Notes under the pieces: model-generated
The model's database searches: none
What the model saw: only the letters and a program-made list of their open reading frames with translations
What the model was told of the DNA's origin: nothing
Part shown: one piece after another, positions 1 to 10,268 of the stretch
Position numbering within the stretch: position 1 is the first letter of the stretch
Layout: each line of letters begins with the position of its first letter
Program-made: the position numbers and the translations under genes
Assembly (NCBI GenBank): GCA_026075535.2
Contig: AP026538.1
Span: 15,756,337 to 15,820,336 of the forward strand
Length of the DNA: 64,000 nucleotides
Direction: 5' to 3'
DNA from: Tricholoma matsutake
Taxonomy: Eukaryota > Basidiomycota > Agaricomycetes > Agaricales > Tricholomataceae

Positions 1-1
1 A

Positions 2-121
2 ATCATGAGGCTAAATAGCACATTCGACGATGGAGCAATGGTGAACACCGTTGATCTCCAGACATTCCGAACTGTCAAGCACCACCTCGAAACACTGGGG
101 AAGTCAAATTGTATCAATTGA
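2..121 (+). pseudogene. Retropepsin-like aspartic protease fragment
   Basis: An open frame runs from the window edge to a TGA and reads STFDDGAMVNTVD followed by FRTVKHHLETLG. The DDGAM motif resembles the active-site loop of retropepsin-like domains that I recall in Agaricomycete predicted proteins. Only about 39 residues remain, with no start and no flap region. It is a scrap of a gene or retroelement that continues to the left of the window. Family assignment is from memory of the motif and is tentative. Confidence 0.4.
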
Positions 122-451
122 GGGTAAGGCATTGGTGCCTTGTACATACATAATTCTCTCTTCCTTCCCTGAGTTGAGATTGCAACAAGGGTGTTGCTAT
201 TGTGTAGGGGGGTACATGTAGCCATGGCAGTAGCGCACATAGCAGTGTCCATAGCAGAGCCGTGCCAGAGTCCGGCATTCCCCTTAGTGGTCACGTGACC
301 TCGTAGATAGACATGCGCATGTGATAGACAGAGAATCATCTTTGCTTGTCTGTGTCCTTTCCAACTCACATCTAGTAGTAGACACAAGCCCTGTCCGAAC
401 TGTTTCATCTAGTAGTAGACAAGACCCTAAGAGACTGCATGGCTCCACCAT
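122..451. other. Non-coding spacer with a 16-bp direct repeat
   Basis: No convincing gene. CATCTAGTAGTAGACA occurs at 369-384 and again at 406-421. The sequence ends abruptly at 451, where homology to the RT-RNase H junction of the A/C/D retroelements starts, so this is the breakpoint of the 5' truncation of element A. Confidence 0.4.
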
Positions 452-2208
452 GACACCTTTGAAAGGCTCAAACAAGAATTCCCTCATGCACCCATCTTAA
501 CTCAATGGGTACCCGACTCACAGATGGTACTCGAAACCGATGCTTCTGACTATGCCCTAGTGGCTATCCTTTCGGTTTACACTGCAGATGGAGAAATCCA
601 TCCAGTCGCTTTCCATTCCCGCTCCTTTAATCCCGCTGAACTAAATTATGACACCCATGACAAGGAACTCTTGGCCATCTTTGAAGCCTTCAAACACTGG
701 CAACAGTATTTCGAGGGTTCCACAAACCCAGTTGATGTAGTCACCGACCACAAAAGTCTTGAGTACTTCAGCACTACTAAGTTGCTCACCTGCCGCCAGG
801 CCCGTTGGTCTGAATACCTTTCCCAGTTCAATCTCGTCATCCGCTTCCACCCTGGAAAATTAGGGGCCAAGCCAGATGCACTCACTAGATGTTGGGATGT
901 CTACTGCAAAGGGGGAAATAGCAACTTCACCTCTGTAAACCCGACCAACTTCCGACCGGTATTCACACAGGAACAACTCACCTCTTCCCTCTGCGTCACC
1001 TATCTTGCCACACCCATCCTTCGACAAGCAGTAATCATGGATGTTGAGAAACTCCACAGTGACATCCGCACCTCTCTTCCCCTTGACCCTCTATCTTCCG
1101 TTCATCTCCCAACACCCATCAACCCCAACTGGACCATAGACGAGGCAGGACTTCTCCGCCACTTCAACCAGATTTATGTTCCAGACGTCATGGATCTCCA
1201 CCTCAAGGTCCTTCAATACAAACATGATCATATCCTCTCTGGCCACTTCGGACAAAACAAAACCCAGCAGCTTGTCCACCGGGAATATGTCTGGCCAAAC
1301 CTCCGCACCTTTGTCTGGGAATTCTGCAAATCCTGTACGACTTGCAAGCGATCCAAATCACCTTGACACAAGCCCTATGGGTTCCTAAAGCAACTTCTGG
1401 TTCTGGAACAACCTTGTAATTCCATCTCCATGGACTTCATTGAACAACTACCCAACTCTGACGGTCATACCACTATCCTGGTCATCATTGACTGCTTCAC
1501 CAAACAAGGCATCTTCATCCCAATGGTCAATGAAATCACAGCCCAAGAACTAGCCAACCTATTCGTCCTCCACGTCTTCTCCAAGCATGGCATTCCATTG
1601 CACGTCACTTGCAACCGGGGATCCGAGTTTGTCTCTCATTTCTTCTGCTCTCTCGGAAAAGCACTCGACATGCAGATCCACTTCACTTCTGGTTATCATC
1701 CACAAGGTGATGGTCAGACAGGACGACTTAACCAGACCTTGGAACAGTACCTCCAGATCTTCTGTAACTATCAGCAAGATGACTGGTCTCAACTCCTTCC
1801 CTTAGGCGAATTTGCCTACAACAATGCGCCTGCTGCCTCTGCTGGTGTATCCCCTTTCTTTGCCAACAAAGGCTATCACCCGAACATTTCTGTCTTTCCA
1901 GAATGCGACTTAGCCTCACAGCACACCTGTGAATTTGTCATTGACTTAGACGACCTTCCTTCATCAGGAGCTTCGGAAACAGCTTGCGGCTGCTCAAGAG
2001 CATTATCAAGGCCCTGCAGATAAACATTGGGCACCTGCATCCGACTTCAACATTGGTGATTTCGCTTATGTCACTGTGGAAAATATCTGCACCACCTGTC
2101 CCTCCAAGAAACTCTCTGAAAAGAACCACAGTCCTTTTGAAATCATTGCCCACCCAGGCACTCACTCAGTCACCCTGCGGCTCCTGGACCACATGTGGGC
2201 CATCCACC
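452..2208 (+). mobile_element. Ty3/Gypsy chromovirus A, left part (5'-truncated)
   Basis: This is the surviving left part of a Ty3/Gypsy element closely related to C (30406-38100) and D (52611-60399). It begins inside pol at the RT-RNase H junction and is interrupted after CCACC (2204-2208) by element B. It resumes at 9645 with the same five bases. The 5' LTR, gag, protease and RT are absent, so A is a dead, truncated copy. Its right part holds the chromodomain, antisense gene and 3' LTR. Confidence 0.93.
452..2208 (+). pseudogene. pol: Element A pol remnant: RNase H and integrase
   Basis: One reading frame carries RNase H (LETDASDYALVAIL, DKELLAIFEAFKHW, VVTDHKSLEYFS), then the integrase zinc domain (HDHILSGHFG ... 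CKSCTTCK), then the integrase core (SMDFIEQLP, the second-Asp region, and YHPQGDGQTGRLNQTLEQ). The last motif has GRLNQ where the relatives have ERLNQ, so the catalytic Glu is gone. A TGA at 1364-1366 replaces an Arg CGA codon kept as CGA in B and C. A 4-bp duplication near 1956 (CCTT) shifts the frame. The C-terminal GPF-type segment follows and breaks off at element B. Confidence 0.9.
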
Positions 2209-2796
2209 TGTCAAGACCGATTCTTCTGACTGGATTTCCAATTGTTTCCACCACAGTTCCAGCTGCCTTGCAACACTGCCCATCTCATATCAGCAGCACT
2301 GCCTAATAGGCGAAATTCCCTCATTTCCAATTACATGAAACAGTTTCAGGAAATGCCTCGGAAGCCGGTTTGCAATTATCACAGCCTCGGAAACCCCTAT
2401 CTTCTCCAGGCTTTAGTATTTAAACTAAGCTACCTTCATTTTGTATCACCAGTTTGTAAATCAACAAAGTCACCCATCTGTTCCAACCTAGTCACTCAGT
2501 TTAATCCAAGTCAATCTTCACTCCCCTTTGTCTCTATCTAAGTCTTCCTCTACACCTATACTCGTCCTCACCAGATAACCTCTGGACCTCTGATCTTCCC
2601 CGCTCACCTTCATTTGAAATTAGGACACTTGACAAGGAGAAGGGCACAGTTTCTTATAAACTGAAGCCAAGTCCTTTCTGCCCATTTTAATCTTCACCCC
2701 AGATTTCCCTTGGGATCCCGCTCCTGCCAGTCAGTTCTACCATTCCGGGTCTGACCGGAATTCCAACGTCTTTCCTCCTCGACTCAGAACTTAACA
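2209..2796 (+). repeat. 5' LTR of element B
   Basis: 588 bp, TG...CA ends. TATA-like TATTTAAA lies at 2417-2424. The predicted transcript start AGTTTGTAAAT (2451-2461) is 34 nt downstream and is the reverse complement of the primer-binding site. It differs from the 3' LTR mainly by C/T and G/A changes. Confidence 0.93.
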
Positions 2797-2809
2797 GTAT
2801 TTACAAACT
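2797..2809 (+). promoter_or_regulatory. Primer-binding site of B (self-priming type)
   Basis: Two bases (GT) after the LTR comes ATTTACAAACT (2799-2809), the exact reverse complement of the 11 nt at 2451-2461 in the same LTR. I saw no tRNA-type primer site starting TGG. By analogy with Tf1 of fission yeast, where the first 11 nt of the mRNA prime reverse transcription, this is inferred to be a self-priming site. Confidence 0.75.
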
Positions 2810-2855
2810 CACACTTCTCTCATCAAATCTAACACTCCAACTTCTAGCCCCCCCC

Positions 2856-4294
2856 ATGGCTCCTACTGAAACTCAGACCCAATGAACCACAAGAAACTCT
2901 CGCTGTGCTGGTGCAGTACCAGGATTATCAGCAATCCGCCACTCCATACTACCTTCACCTAGGCATGCCTCGACTTTTGGTGCACCCACCAGACCATCTA
3001 ATATCTTCCGACAAATTGGTTCTGGAGCACCCTCCATCAGTGCAAACCTTATGTCTCAAGCTCCAGAGACCCCTCGGAACACGACTCCACTTGAGTATGT
3101 AGAGAATGTCAGGCAACCTAACCCCTTCGACGAGGAAGGTCCAGGTAAAGAGGATGGACTTCCAAGTGGACCTGACGACCCTAGCGGTCCTGACAGCCCC
3201 AGGGATGACCCCGATCCTGACGACCCTGCTGACTCTCAACCTGCCAAGGGCAGAAATCCTGATCCAGGAGATAGGTTCCTCAATGCTCTCTTCAAGCTCT
3301 TGGATAGTCTCTGAGCCCTCTGGCAGAACCAAGCACCCAAATCTGAGAAAATCAAAGTTCGGGATCCTGACACTTTTGATGGGGCCAACCCCTGGAAACT
3401 TCAGGACTTTCTAGTCTCTTGCAACCTTCACTTCCGCGATCGTCCTCAGGTTTTTGCCTCCGACAAAAAGAAGATTTTATTCATCCTTTCCTCCCTCAAA
3501 GGGTCAGCCCTTAGCTGGTTTGAACCTGGTTTAAACGACCCAACAAATTCTGCCCTATGGATGTGGAACTACAAGGTATTCCTTAGTGAGTTAGAAAGCA
3601 ACTTTGGTCCTCATGATCCTGTTGGGGACATGGAGAAAGCCCTTTCAGAGCTCACAGTGAAGAAAGGTGGAAGAATAGTGAAGTATAACGTGGACTTCTG
3701 GGAATTAGCTTCCCGGGTCAATTGGAATGAGGCTGCCCTATGCGACCGGTATTTCTGCGGTCTTCCATTCCATCTTCGCATAGAAGTCTTACGGGGAGGA
3801 CGACCTGATACTCTAGCATCCTTACATCTTAAAGCTCAGGATGCCAACAATATCTATTGGATGCAGGAAGAGGAAACCCACTTAGAAGCAAAAACTCCCG
3901 GAAACTCCACAAACCCTGGGAAAAAGGAATCCAAAGGCACTCCTAGCTCCAACTCCCACTCCCACTCCCACTCCCACTCCCACTCCTCCAATCAGTCAAA
4001 CCTCAGTCCTCAACCAACTCTAATTGCACAAACCAGTCGTCCTCTCCCAGCACCTCCTCAGGAACCAAGAATAACTCCCAGAAGGACAAACCAAAGAATT
4101 CCATTTCTAACAAGCTGGGAAAAGATGGTAAACTAACTGGGGAGGAACACGAGTGCTGCATGAAGTGAGGACTTTGCCTCTACTGCGGCAAGGAAGGACA
4201 TGGTGCCGGAGATTGTCAGAAGGCCAAGGCTGCCAAAGCTCATGCCGCAGCTGTCGTTGAGCCCAAACCAGACTCCGCAGACTCAAAAAAATAG
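2856..4294 (+). pseudogene. gag: Element B gag (nucleocapsid precursor), broken
   Basis: The ATG at 2856 aligns with the gag starts of C and D (MAPTETQ versus MSPTETC and MTPTETC). The product has a Pro/Asp/Gly-rich N-terminal region, a Retrotrans_gag-type capsid domain (FLVSCNLHFRDRP, LKGSALSWFEPGL, YNVDFWELASRVNWNEAA), a Ser/His repeat from a CACTCC microsatellite near 3955-3990, and a CCHC knuckle LCLYCGKEGHGAGDC. Stops occur early (TGA in the first ten codons), at 3312-3314 and at the CMK-TGA before the knuckle. A frameshift lies between the Ser/His repeat and the knuckle. It ends at TAG 4292-4294 inside the frameshift signal. Confidence 0.88.
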
Positions 4295-4335
4295 TCCGCA
4301 ACCCTCAGGAACATGCCATTGGGGCTGAGGGTTGC
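4285..4335 (+). promoter_or_regulatory. -1 ribosomal frameshift signal between gag and pol (B)
   Basis: In the gag frame the sequence reads TCA AAA AAA TAG, giving the slip heptamer A AAA AAA (4285-4291) next to the gag stop. Six bases later GCAACCCTCAG (4298-4308) can pair perfectly with CTGAGGGTTGC (4325-4335). Pol lies in the -1 frame. The same arrangement occurs in C (32496-32545) and D (54741-54789). Confidence 0.75.
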
Positions 4336-7300
4336 ATTGACCTTACCCATTTGGCTGCTTATGTCCATCTCAACGCGTCCGCTCTTTCCAATCCTGAATC
4401 CCTCACCATCCTACTTTCCCTTCCCAATCTTTCCAAAAAAATCTGAACTCTTATTGACTCTGGCTCTTCTCATTGTTTCCTAGACTCACTATTTGTATGG
4501 GACAACCACCTTAGTACAGAAACTATCTCTCCGATCAGACTCCGACTATTTGATGGAACTTGTAACTCCACCATAACCCAAGTTGTGAAACTTCCGGTCA
4601 CTTTTCCATCTGGTGAAGTGTTCGATCTGGCATTCTATGTAACCTCGCTGGACTCTTCCTGTTCTGCAGTTCTAGGTCATAACTGGCTGAAGCAATACAA
4701 TCCATTGATTGACTGGTCTTCAGGCCAAATAAATTTCCGCTCTGCAGCGCTAAGAGCTCCTGCACCCCTGATGTCTCCCGACTCTTCTATCTTGAGTGAG
4801 TCACCTTCATCTCCGAAAATTCCAGCAGAAATCTGAAAAAACCCCATTATCACTCAACCCTCAAAATTCACACCTCCTGAAATCTCGTTTATCAATGCTG
4901 CCACTTACATGCGCGCAAGCAAACTTCCTGGGGCTGTTGCCTTTCAGATGACATTCTCCCTGGAATGACTAACAGCAAAATCCTTGTTAGCATCTGGAAA
5001 CCCTCTGGATCTTTCAGATGTTCCAGAGGAATATCACGAATTTGCAGATGTTTTTAACAAACAGAAAGCCGACACCCTTCCTCCTCATCGTTCCTATGAC
5101 CTCAAAATCGAGATGGAGGATAATGCTCCTCCTCCTCTGGGTCACATGTACTCTCTCTCTCCTTCTGAACTTGAAGCCCTCCAAGTATTCATCAAAGAAA
5201 ATGTTTGGTTGGGCTTCATCCACCCCTCCAAATCTCCACATGGTGCTCCTATCCTCTTTGTCAAGAAAAGGACGGGAGTCTCCAACTTTGCATCGACTAT
5301 TGCGGTCTCAATCACATCTCAAAGAAAGACCATTACCCACTTCCCCTAATCTCGGATCTCCTGGACTCCCTGGGGAAAGCCCGCATGTTCACCAAATTGA
5401 CCTCCGGCATGCCTATCACTTAGTCCACATTGCTGAGGGAGATGAATGGAAGACCACTTTCTGCATGCATTATGGATCTTTCGAATGGTTGGTGGTTCCA
5501 TTTGGACTCACCAACACACCTGCTGCTTTTCAGCGCCTCATGAACGACATCTTCAGTGATCTATTAGATGTCAGCATCATTGTCTACCTCGACAATATCC
5601 TCATCTACTCCAACGACATGACTCAACATAAAGCTCACATCAAGGAGGTTCTCCAAAGACTCCGAAAAAACGGACTCTACACTGCTCTGCAGAAATGCGA
5701 GTTCCACAAAGACAGCATGGAATACTTGGGATTCATCCTCTCTCTGGAAGGACTCCGGATGTCCGAGGATAAAGTCAAAACCATCCTCGACTGGCCCAAA
5801 CCTCGAAAAGTTAAGGATATTCAATCCTTCCTCAGATTCTGCAACTTCTACTGACGGTTCATTCATGGATATTCCAACATCATCATCCCTCTCACAAGAC
5901 TCACCCAGAAACACATGCCTTGGGGCTTTGGCAAGAAATGCCAAGAAGCCTTCAACAAACTAAAAGAAGAATTCACTCATGCCCCAGTACTCACTCAATG
6001 GCTTCCGGACTCCCGCATCATCCTGGAGACAGACGCCTCAGACTACACCTTAGTGGCTATTCTTTCCATCTACACCCCGGATGCATTCCACTCTCGTTCC
6101 TTCAACCCGGCTGAATTGAACTATGACACTCATGACAAGAAACTCCTGGCTATCTTCGAAGCCTTCAAACACTGGCAGCAGTATCTCAAAGGTTCCAGAA
6201 ACCCGGTTGATGTGGTCACTGATCACAAAAACTTGGAATACTTCAGCACCACAAAGCTACTCACTCATTGTCAAGCTCGATGGTCAGAATACCTTTCTCA
6301 GTTCAACCTAGCCATTCACTTCCGCCCTGGTAAGCTGGGGGCTAAACCCAATGTGCTCACTAGACGCTGGGATGTCTACCGCAAAGGGGGAAATAGCGAC
6401 TTTGCCTCAGTAAACCTGAGCAATTTCCGCCCAGTCTTTACTCAAGAACAACTCACATCCTCCCTCCGAGCCACCTTCCTTGCTACTCCTATTATCCATC
6501 AAGCTGTTCTCATGGATGTTGAAAAACTCCACAATGACATCCGTTCCTCACTCCCTCTTGATCCTATCTCATCCTCACACCTTCCGTCACCATCCGCTCC
6601 AAACTGGTCCCTAGACGACAGCGGACTCCTCTGCCACTTTGACCAGATTTACGTTCTGGATGTTGCGGACCTCCACCTCAAAGTCTTACAATACAAGCAC
6701 GATCACATTCTCTCAGGCCACTACAGGCAAAACAAGACCCTTCAACTTGTCCAATGGGAATACGTTTGGCCCAACCTCCGTACCTTTGTGCAGGACTTTT
6801 GGAAGTCTTGTACTACTTGCAAATGCTCCAAATCACCCCGACACAAACCCTATGGGTTTCTAAAGCAACTTCCAGTTCCGGAAAGGCCTTGGAACTCCAT
6901 TTCCATGGATTTCATTGAGCAACTACTGGACTCCAATGGACATACTGCCATCCTAGTCATTGTGGACCGACTCTCCAAGCAGGGCATCTTCATCCCCACA
7001 GTAAATGAAATCATGGCCCAAGAACTTGCCAATCTATTCATCATGCATGTTTTCTCCAAACATGGTGTTCCTTCTCATGTCACCTGTGACTAGGGTTCTG
7101 AGTTCATTTCCCATTTCTTCTGCTCTCTCGGACAAGCCCTGGACATGAAAATCCACTTCACTTCGGGTTACCACCCAGAAGGCGATGGACAGACTGAACA
7201 CCTCAACCAGACCCTTGAACAGTACTTGTGGATCTTCTGCAACTACCAACAGGACAACTGGTCTCAACTCCTACCTTTGGGAGAATTTGCTTACAACAAT

Positions 7301-7969
7301 GCTCCATTGGCTTCCACTGGAGTTTCACCCTTCTTTGCCAACAAGGGTTACCATCCAAACATCACGGTTTTCCCAGAGTGCAAACTAGCCTCACAATGTG
7401 CATGCCACTTTGTGGTCGACCTTGATGATCTCCACCAGGAACTCCGGAAGCAACTTGCCAAAGCACAGAAGCACTATCAAGGCCCTGTGGACAAGCATCG
7501 GGCTCCCGCTCCTGACTTCAAAATTGGTGACTACGCTTTTGTCAAAGGCGAACACCTACACATGACACGACCTTCCAAGAAGCTTTCAGAAAAGTTCTAT
7601 GGCCCGTTTGAAATCATTGCCTGCCCGGGTACCCACTCGGTTACCCTTCGACTTCCGGATCACCTCCAGGCTGTCCACCCAGTATTCCATCTCTCCCAAC
7701 TGGAAGAAGACACCCCCAACACAATTCCTAACTGTATCCAACCTCTGCCTCCTCTGGTCATCATAGACAACAAACTGGAGTATGAGATAGCGGAAATCCT
7801 TGACTCAAAAATTGACAACCGCCGCCGATGCAAATTACTCTACTTTGTGCAGTGGGAAGGTTATCAAGGAATGGATGAAGAAACCTCCTGGCTTCCCGCT
7901 ACAGAACTCGATCATGTTACAGACTATCACACTTGTTACCCAGGGAAATTTGGTCCTCTCCCCACTTAA
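4295..7969 (+). pseudogene. pol: Element B pol polyprotein (PR-RT-RH-IN-chromodomain), inactive
   Basis: Domains in order: protease (TLIDSGSSHCFLDS near 4445), RT ([30 protein letters not shown], then YLDNILIYS instead of YLDDILIYS, so the catalytic second Asp is lost), RNase H (LETDASDYTLVAIL), integrase zinc domain (HDHILSGHYRQNK ... CKSCTTCK), integrase core (SMDFIEQLLDS ... GYHPEGDGQTEHLNQ), a GPF motif (FYGPFEIIA), and a C-terminal chromodomain (LEYEIAEILDS ... LLYFVQWEGYQG) ending at TAA 7967-7969. Stops lie near 4442, 4834 and 4965 and at 7091-7093. A one-base loss near 5265 changes frame. Confidence 0.93.
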
Positions 7970-8071
7970 CATTCATATGACCCTTAAAACAAAAACCCCA
8001 TTCTCTCTCATTCATCTTACAAATAAAACAAAAAACAAAATTCTATTTATTTCCAGACCCCACCAGATTTC

Positions 8072-8916
8072 CTACTCCTCCCTTACATCCTCACCCCCCG
8101 CTTCCCCTGCTACTTCGGGCAGGTCTTCCTGCACCTCCTTTCCTTTCTCCTCTTCTTCTTCTCCTTCTTCTCCTTCTTCTCCTTCTCCTTCTTCTTCTTC
8201 TTCTTCATCTTCATCTTCCTCCTCCTCTTCCTCCTCAACCTCCTCCTTCCACTCTGGATCCAAGGCCCCATGAATGTCCACCAGGGAATCCTGGAGGGCC
8301 AACACTCCCTCACTTATCACCTGGAGCTCCCGGAGCTCCCTCTTTACTCCCTTAACCGCCCCTACTAACTCCCTCAACAACTCCACAATTCCTTCATTGT
8401 TCTCCACCCCAGATGTTCCCGGTAACCCCTGCCCTTCCCAGACGACCTCCTTGCACTTGTGCTTCGCCTTGGTACAAGACTTGCATGCACGACCGCAGGT
8501 CCCCACCTGGAAACAAGATAACTTCATATTTGAACATCTACTAAACGTTAGCACAGTAATAAACAAGAAGACCATACTCACCTTTTACATGATATCGCGG
8601 CTTGTAGCCAGATATCCATGTCCACCCCCTCTGCCCTCACCTTCCCCTTCCCCTTCTTCTTTGGGGAGGTGCTCCCCTTGCCTTTGTCATCCTCTGCAGC
8701 TTTCCGCTTTTTTTCTGCCCTCTTGGCGGCTGCCACTTTCTTTTGCTCGGCCTCTGTGGCCTTCTTCTCTGCCTCTAATTGGGCTGCCTCCCTTGCAGCC
8801 TCCTCCACAAGCCTGCACTCCTCGGCCTCTCTTGCCTCTTCCTCAAGACAGAGCTCTTCCATTAATTTTTCTTGTTGGGCCTTGAGGGCCGCGATTTTGT
8901 CTGCATGCGAAGACAT
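8072..8916 (-). CDS. Antisense accessory protein of B: coiled coil + Zn(II)2Cys6 + acidic tail (spliced, intact)
   Basis: Model: exon 1 8916-8582, intron 8581-8538 (GTGAGT...CTAAC...TAG, 44 bp), exon 2 8537-8072; 266 codons with no stop. Residues about 10-75 are Glu/Ala/Lys-rich and helical, followed by a basic stretch TSPKKKGKGKV. Splicing creates a C-x2-C-x6-C-x9-C-x2-C-x6-C cluster (Cys 110, 113, 120, 130, 133, 140). The C-terminus is a long Glu/Asp run. The spacing fits fungal Zn2Cys6 DNA-binding domains; a role as a nuclear regulator of the element or host is inference. It lies between pol and the 3' LTR, opposite to pol, and homologues occupy the same place in A, C and D. Confidence 0.78.
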
Positions 8917-9057
8917 CAAAGATTGGGTTGGGGAAAAGAAGTTGTGGAGGTGGTGGTAGTGGTTGAAAGAAGAATTGGGAACCCATCAAAGTCAACATAC
9001 CTGATGAGGACTCAAACATTCACGTGCCTCATAGGCTTGGCACTAAGGGGCAAATAC

Positions 9058-9644
9058 TGTCAAGACTGATTCTTCTGACCAGATTTCTGATCGTTTCTGC
9101 TGCAGTTCCAGCCGCCTTGCAACACTGCCCATCTCATATCAGCAGCACTGCCTAATAGGCAAAATGCCCTCATTTCCAATTACATGAAACAGTTTCAGGA
9201 AATGCCTTGGAAGCCAGTTTGCAATTATCACAGCCTCGGAAACCCCTATCTTCTCCAGGCTTTAGTATTTAAATAAGCTACCTTCATTTTGTATCACCAG
9301 TTTGTAAATCAACAAAGTCACCCATCTGTTCCAACCTAGTCACTCAGTTTAATCCAAGTGAATCTTCACTCCCCTTCATCTCTATCTAAGTCTTCCTCTA
9401 CACCTATACTCATCCTCACTGGATAACCTCCAGACCTCTGATCTTCCCCGCTCACCTTCATTTGAAATTAGGACACTTGATGAGGAGAAGGGCGCAGTTT
9501 CTTATAAACTGAAGCCAAGTCCTTTCTGCCCATTTTAATCTTTGCCCCGGATTTCCCTTGGGATCCCGCTCCTGCCAGTCAGTTCTACTGTTCTGGGTCC
9601 AACCAGAATTCTGATGTCTTTCCTCCTCGACTCAGAACTTAACA
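9058..9644 (+). repeat. 3' LTR of element B
   Basis: 587 bp, preceded by the polypurine tract CTAAGGGGCAAATAC and followed by the target duplication CCACC. Differences from the 5' LTR cluster at CG/TG/CA dinucleotides, indicating age and methylation-type decay. Confidence 0.93.
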
Positions 9645-9649
9645 CCACC

Positions 9650-9951
9650 CTGTCTTCCATGTCTCTCAACTAGAGAAACACTCCCCGAACACCATTCCGA
9701 ATTGGACACAACCTCCACCTCCTCCCATCACTATTGATGACGAGCTTGAGTATGAGATCACCAAAGTCCTCAACTCCAAGGTCAATAATCGATGTTGATG
9801 CAAGATTCTCTACCTCGTCCGATGGGAAGGCTACCAGGGAACCAATGAGGAGACCTCCTGGCTACCCGCTATGGAACTCGATCATGCCCAAGAACTCCTT
9901 GCAGATTTTCACAACCGCTACCTGCAAAAACCTGGTCCATTACCTGCTTAA
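9650..9951 (+). pseudogene. pol: Element A pol C-terminus (chromodomain)
   Basis: Reads VFHVSQLEKHSPNTIPN, then DDELEYEITKVLNSK, one internal stop (TGT TGA where relatives have an Arg or Cys codon), then KILYLVRWEGYQGTNEETSW. The VRWEGY core is the aromatic-cage segment of a chromodomain, the tether that directs chromovirus integration to modified chromatin. Ends at TAA. Confidence 0.88.
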
Positions 9952-10268
9952 AAGTCTATTCATGTTACTTATTCACTCGGTCTGTACTCAGAAACAAATT
10001 TCATTGAGAAAGATTTTTGTTTATGGATCTGACTGGATCCCTGCGCTACCTCCGCTCCCCCCTCTCCAGCTTCAGCACCCTCTTCTCCGACTTCACCCTC
10101 TTCCCTACCTTCACCCTCTTCCCTACCCTCACACTCTTCTCCATCCTCACCCTCTTCTTCATCCTCACTCTCCTCCACGTTATCTGCCTGCCTTTTCTCC
10201 AGGTATCGCTGGAAACCCACCCAGTCATCCCCAGACTGGCCGATCCCACGCCTTTCCTGCCAGGACTC

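Larger units (their letters stand above)
2209..9644 (+). mobile_element. Ty3/Gypsy chromovirus B, complete but inactive
   Basis: A 7436-bp LTR retrotransposon inserted in A. The LTRs are 588 and 587 bp, start TGTCAAGA and end CTTAACA. The five bases CCACC flank it on both sides (2204-2208 and 9645-9649). Order: LTR, primer-binding site, gag, -1 frameshift signal, pol with chromodomain, antisense spliced gene, polypurine tract (AAGGGGCAAATAC), LTR. LTR sequence differs strongly from A/C/D, so B is a separate subfamily. Gag and pol carry several stops and frameshifts, and the RT box reads YLDN instead of YLDD. Confidence 0.95.

Noticed and set aside
2797..2830. tRNA-primed primer-binding site
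   Set aside because: No TGG start or match to a tRNA 3' end was seen; the 11-nt LTR complement explains the site better.
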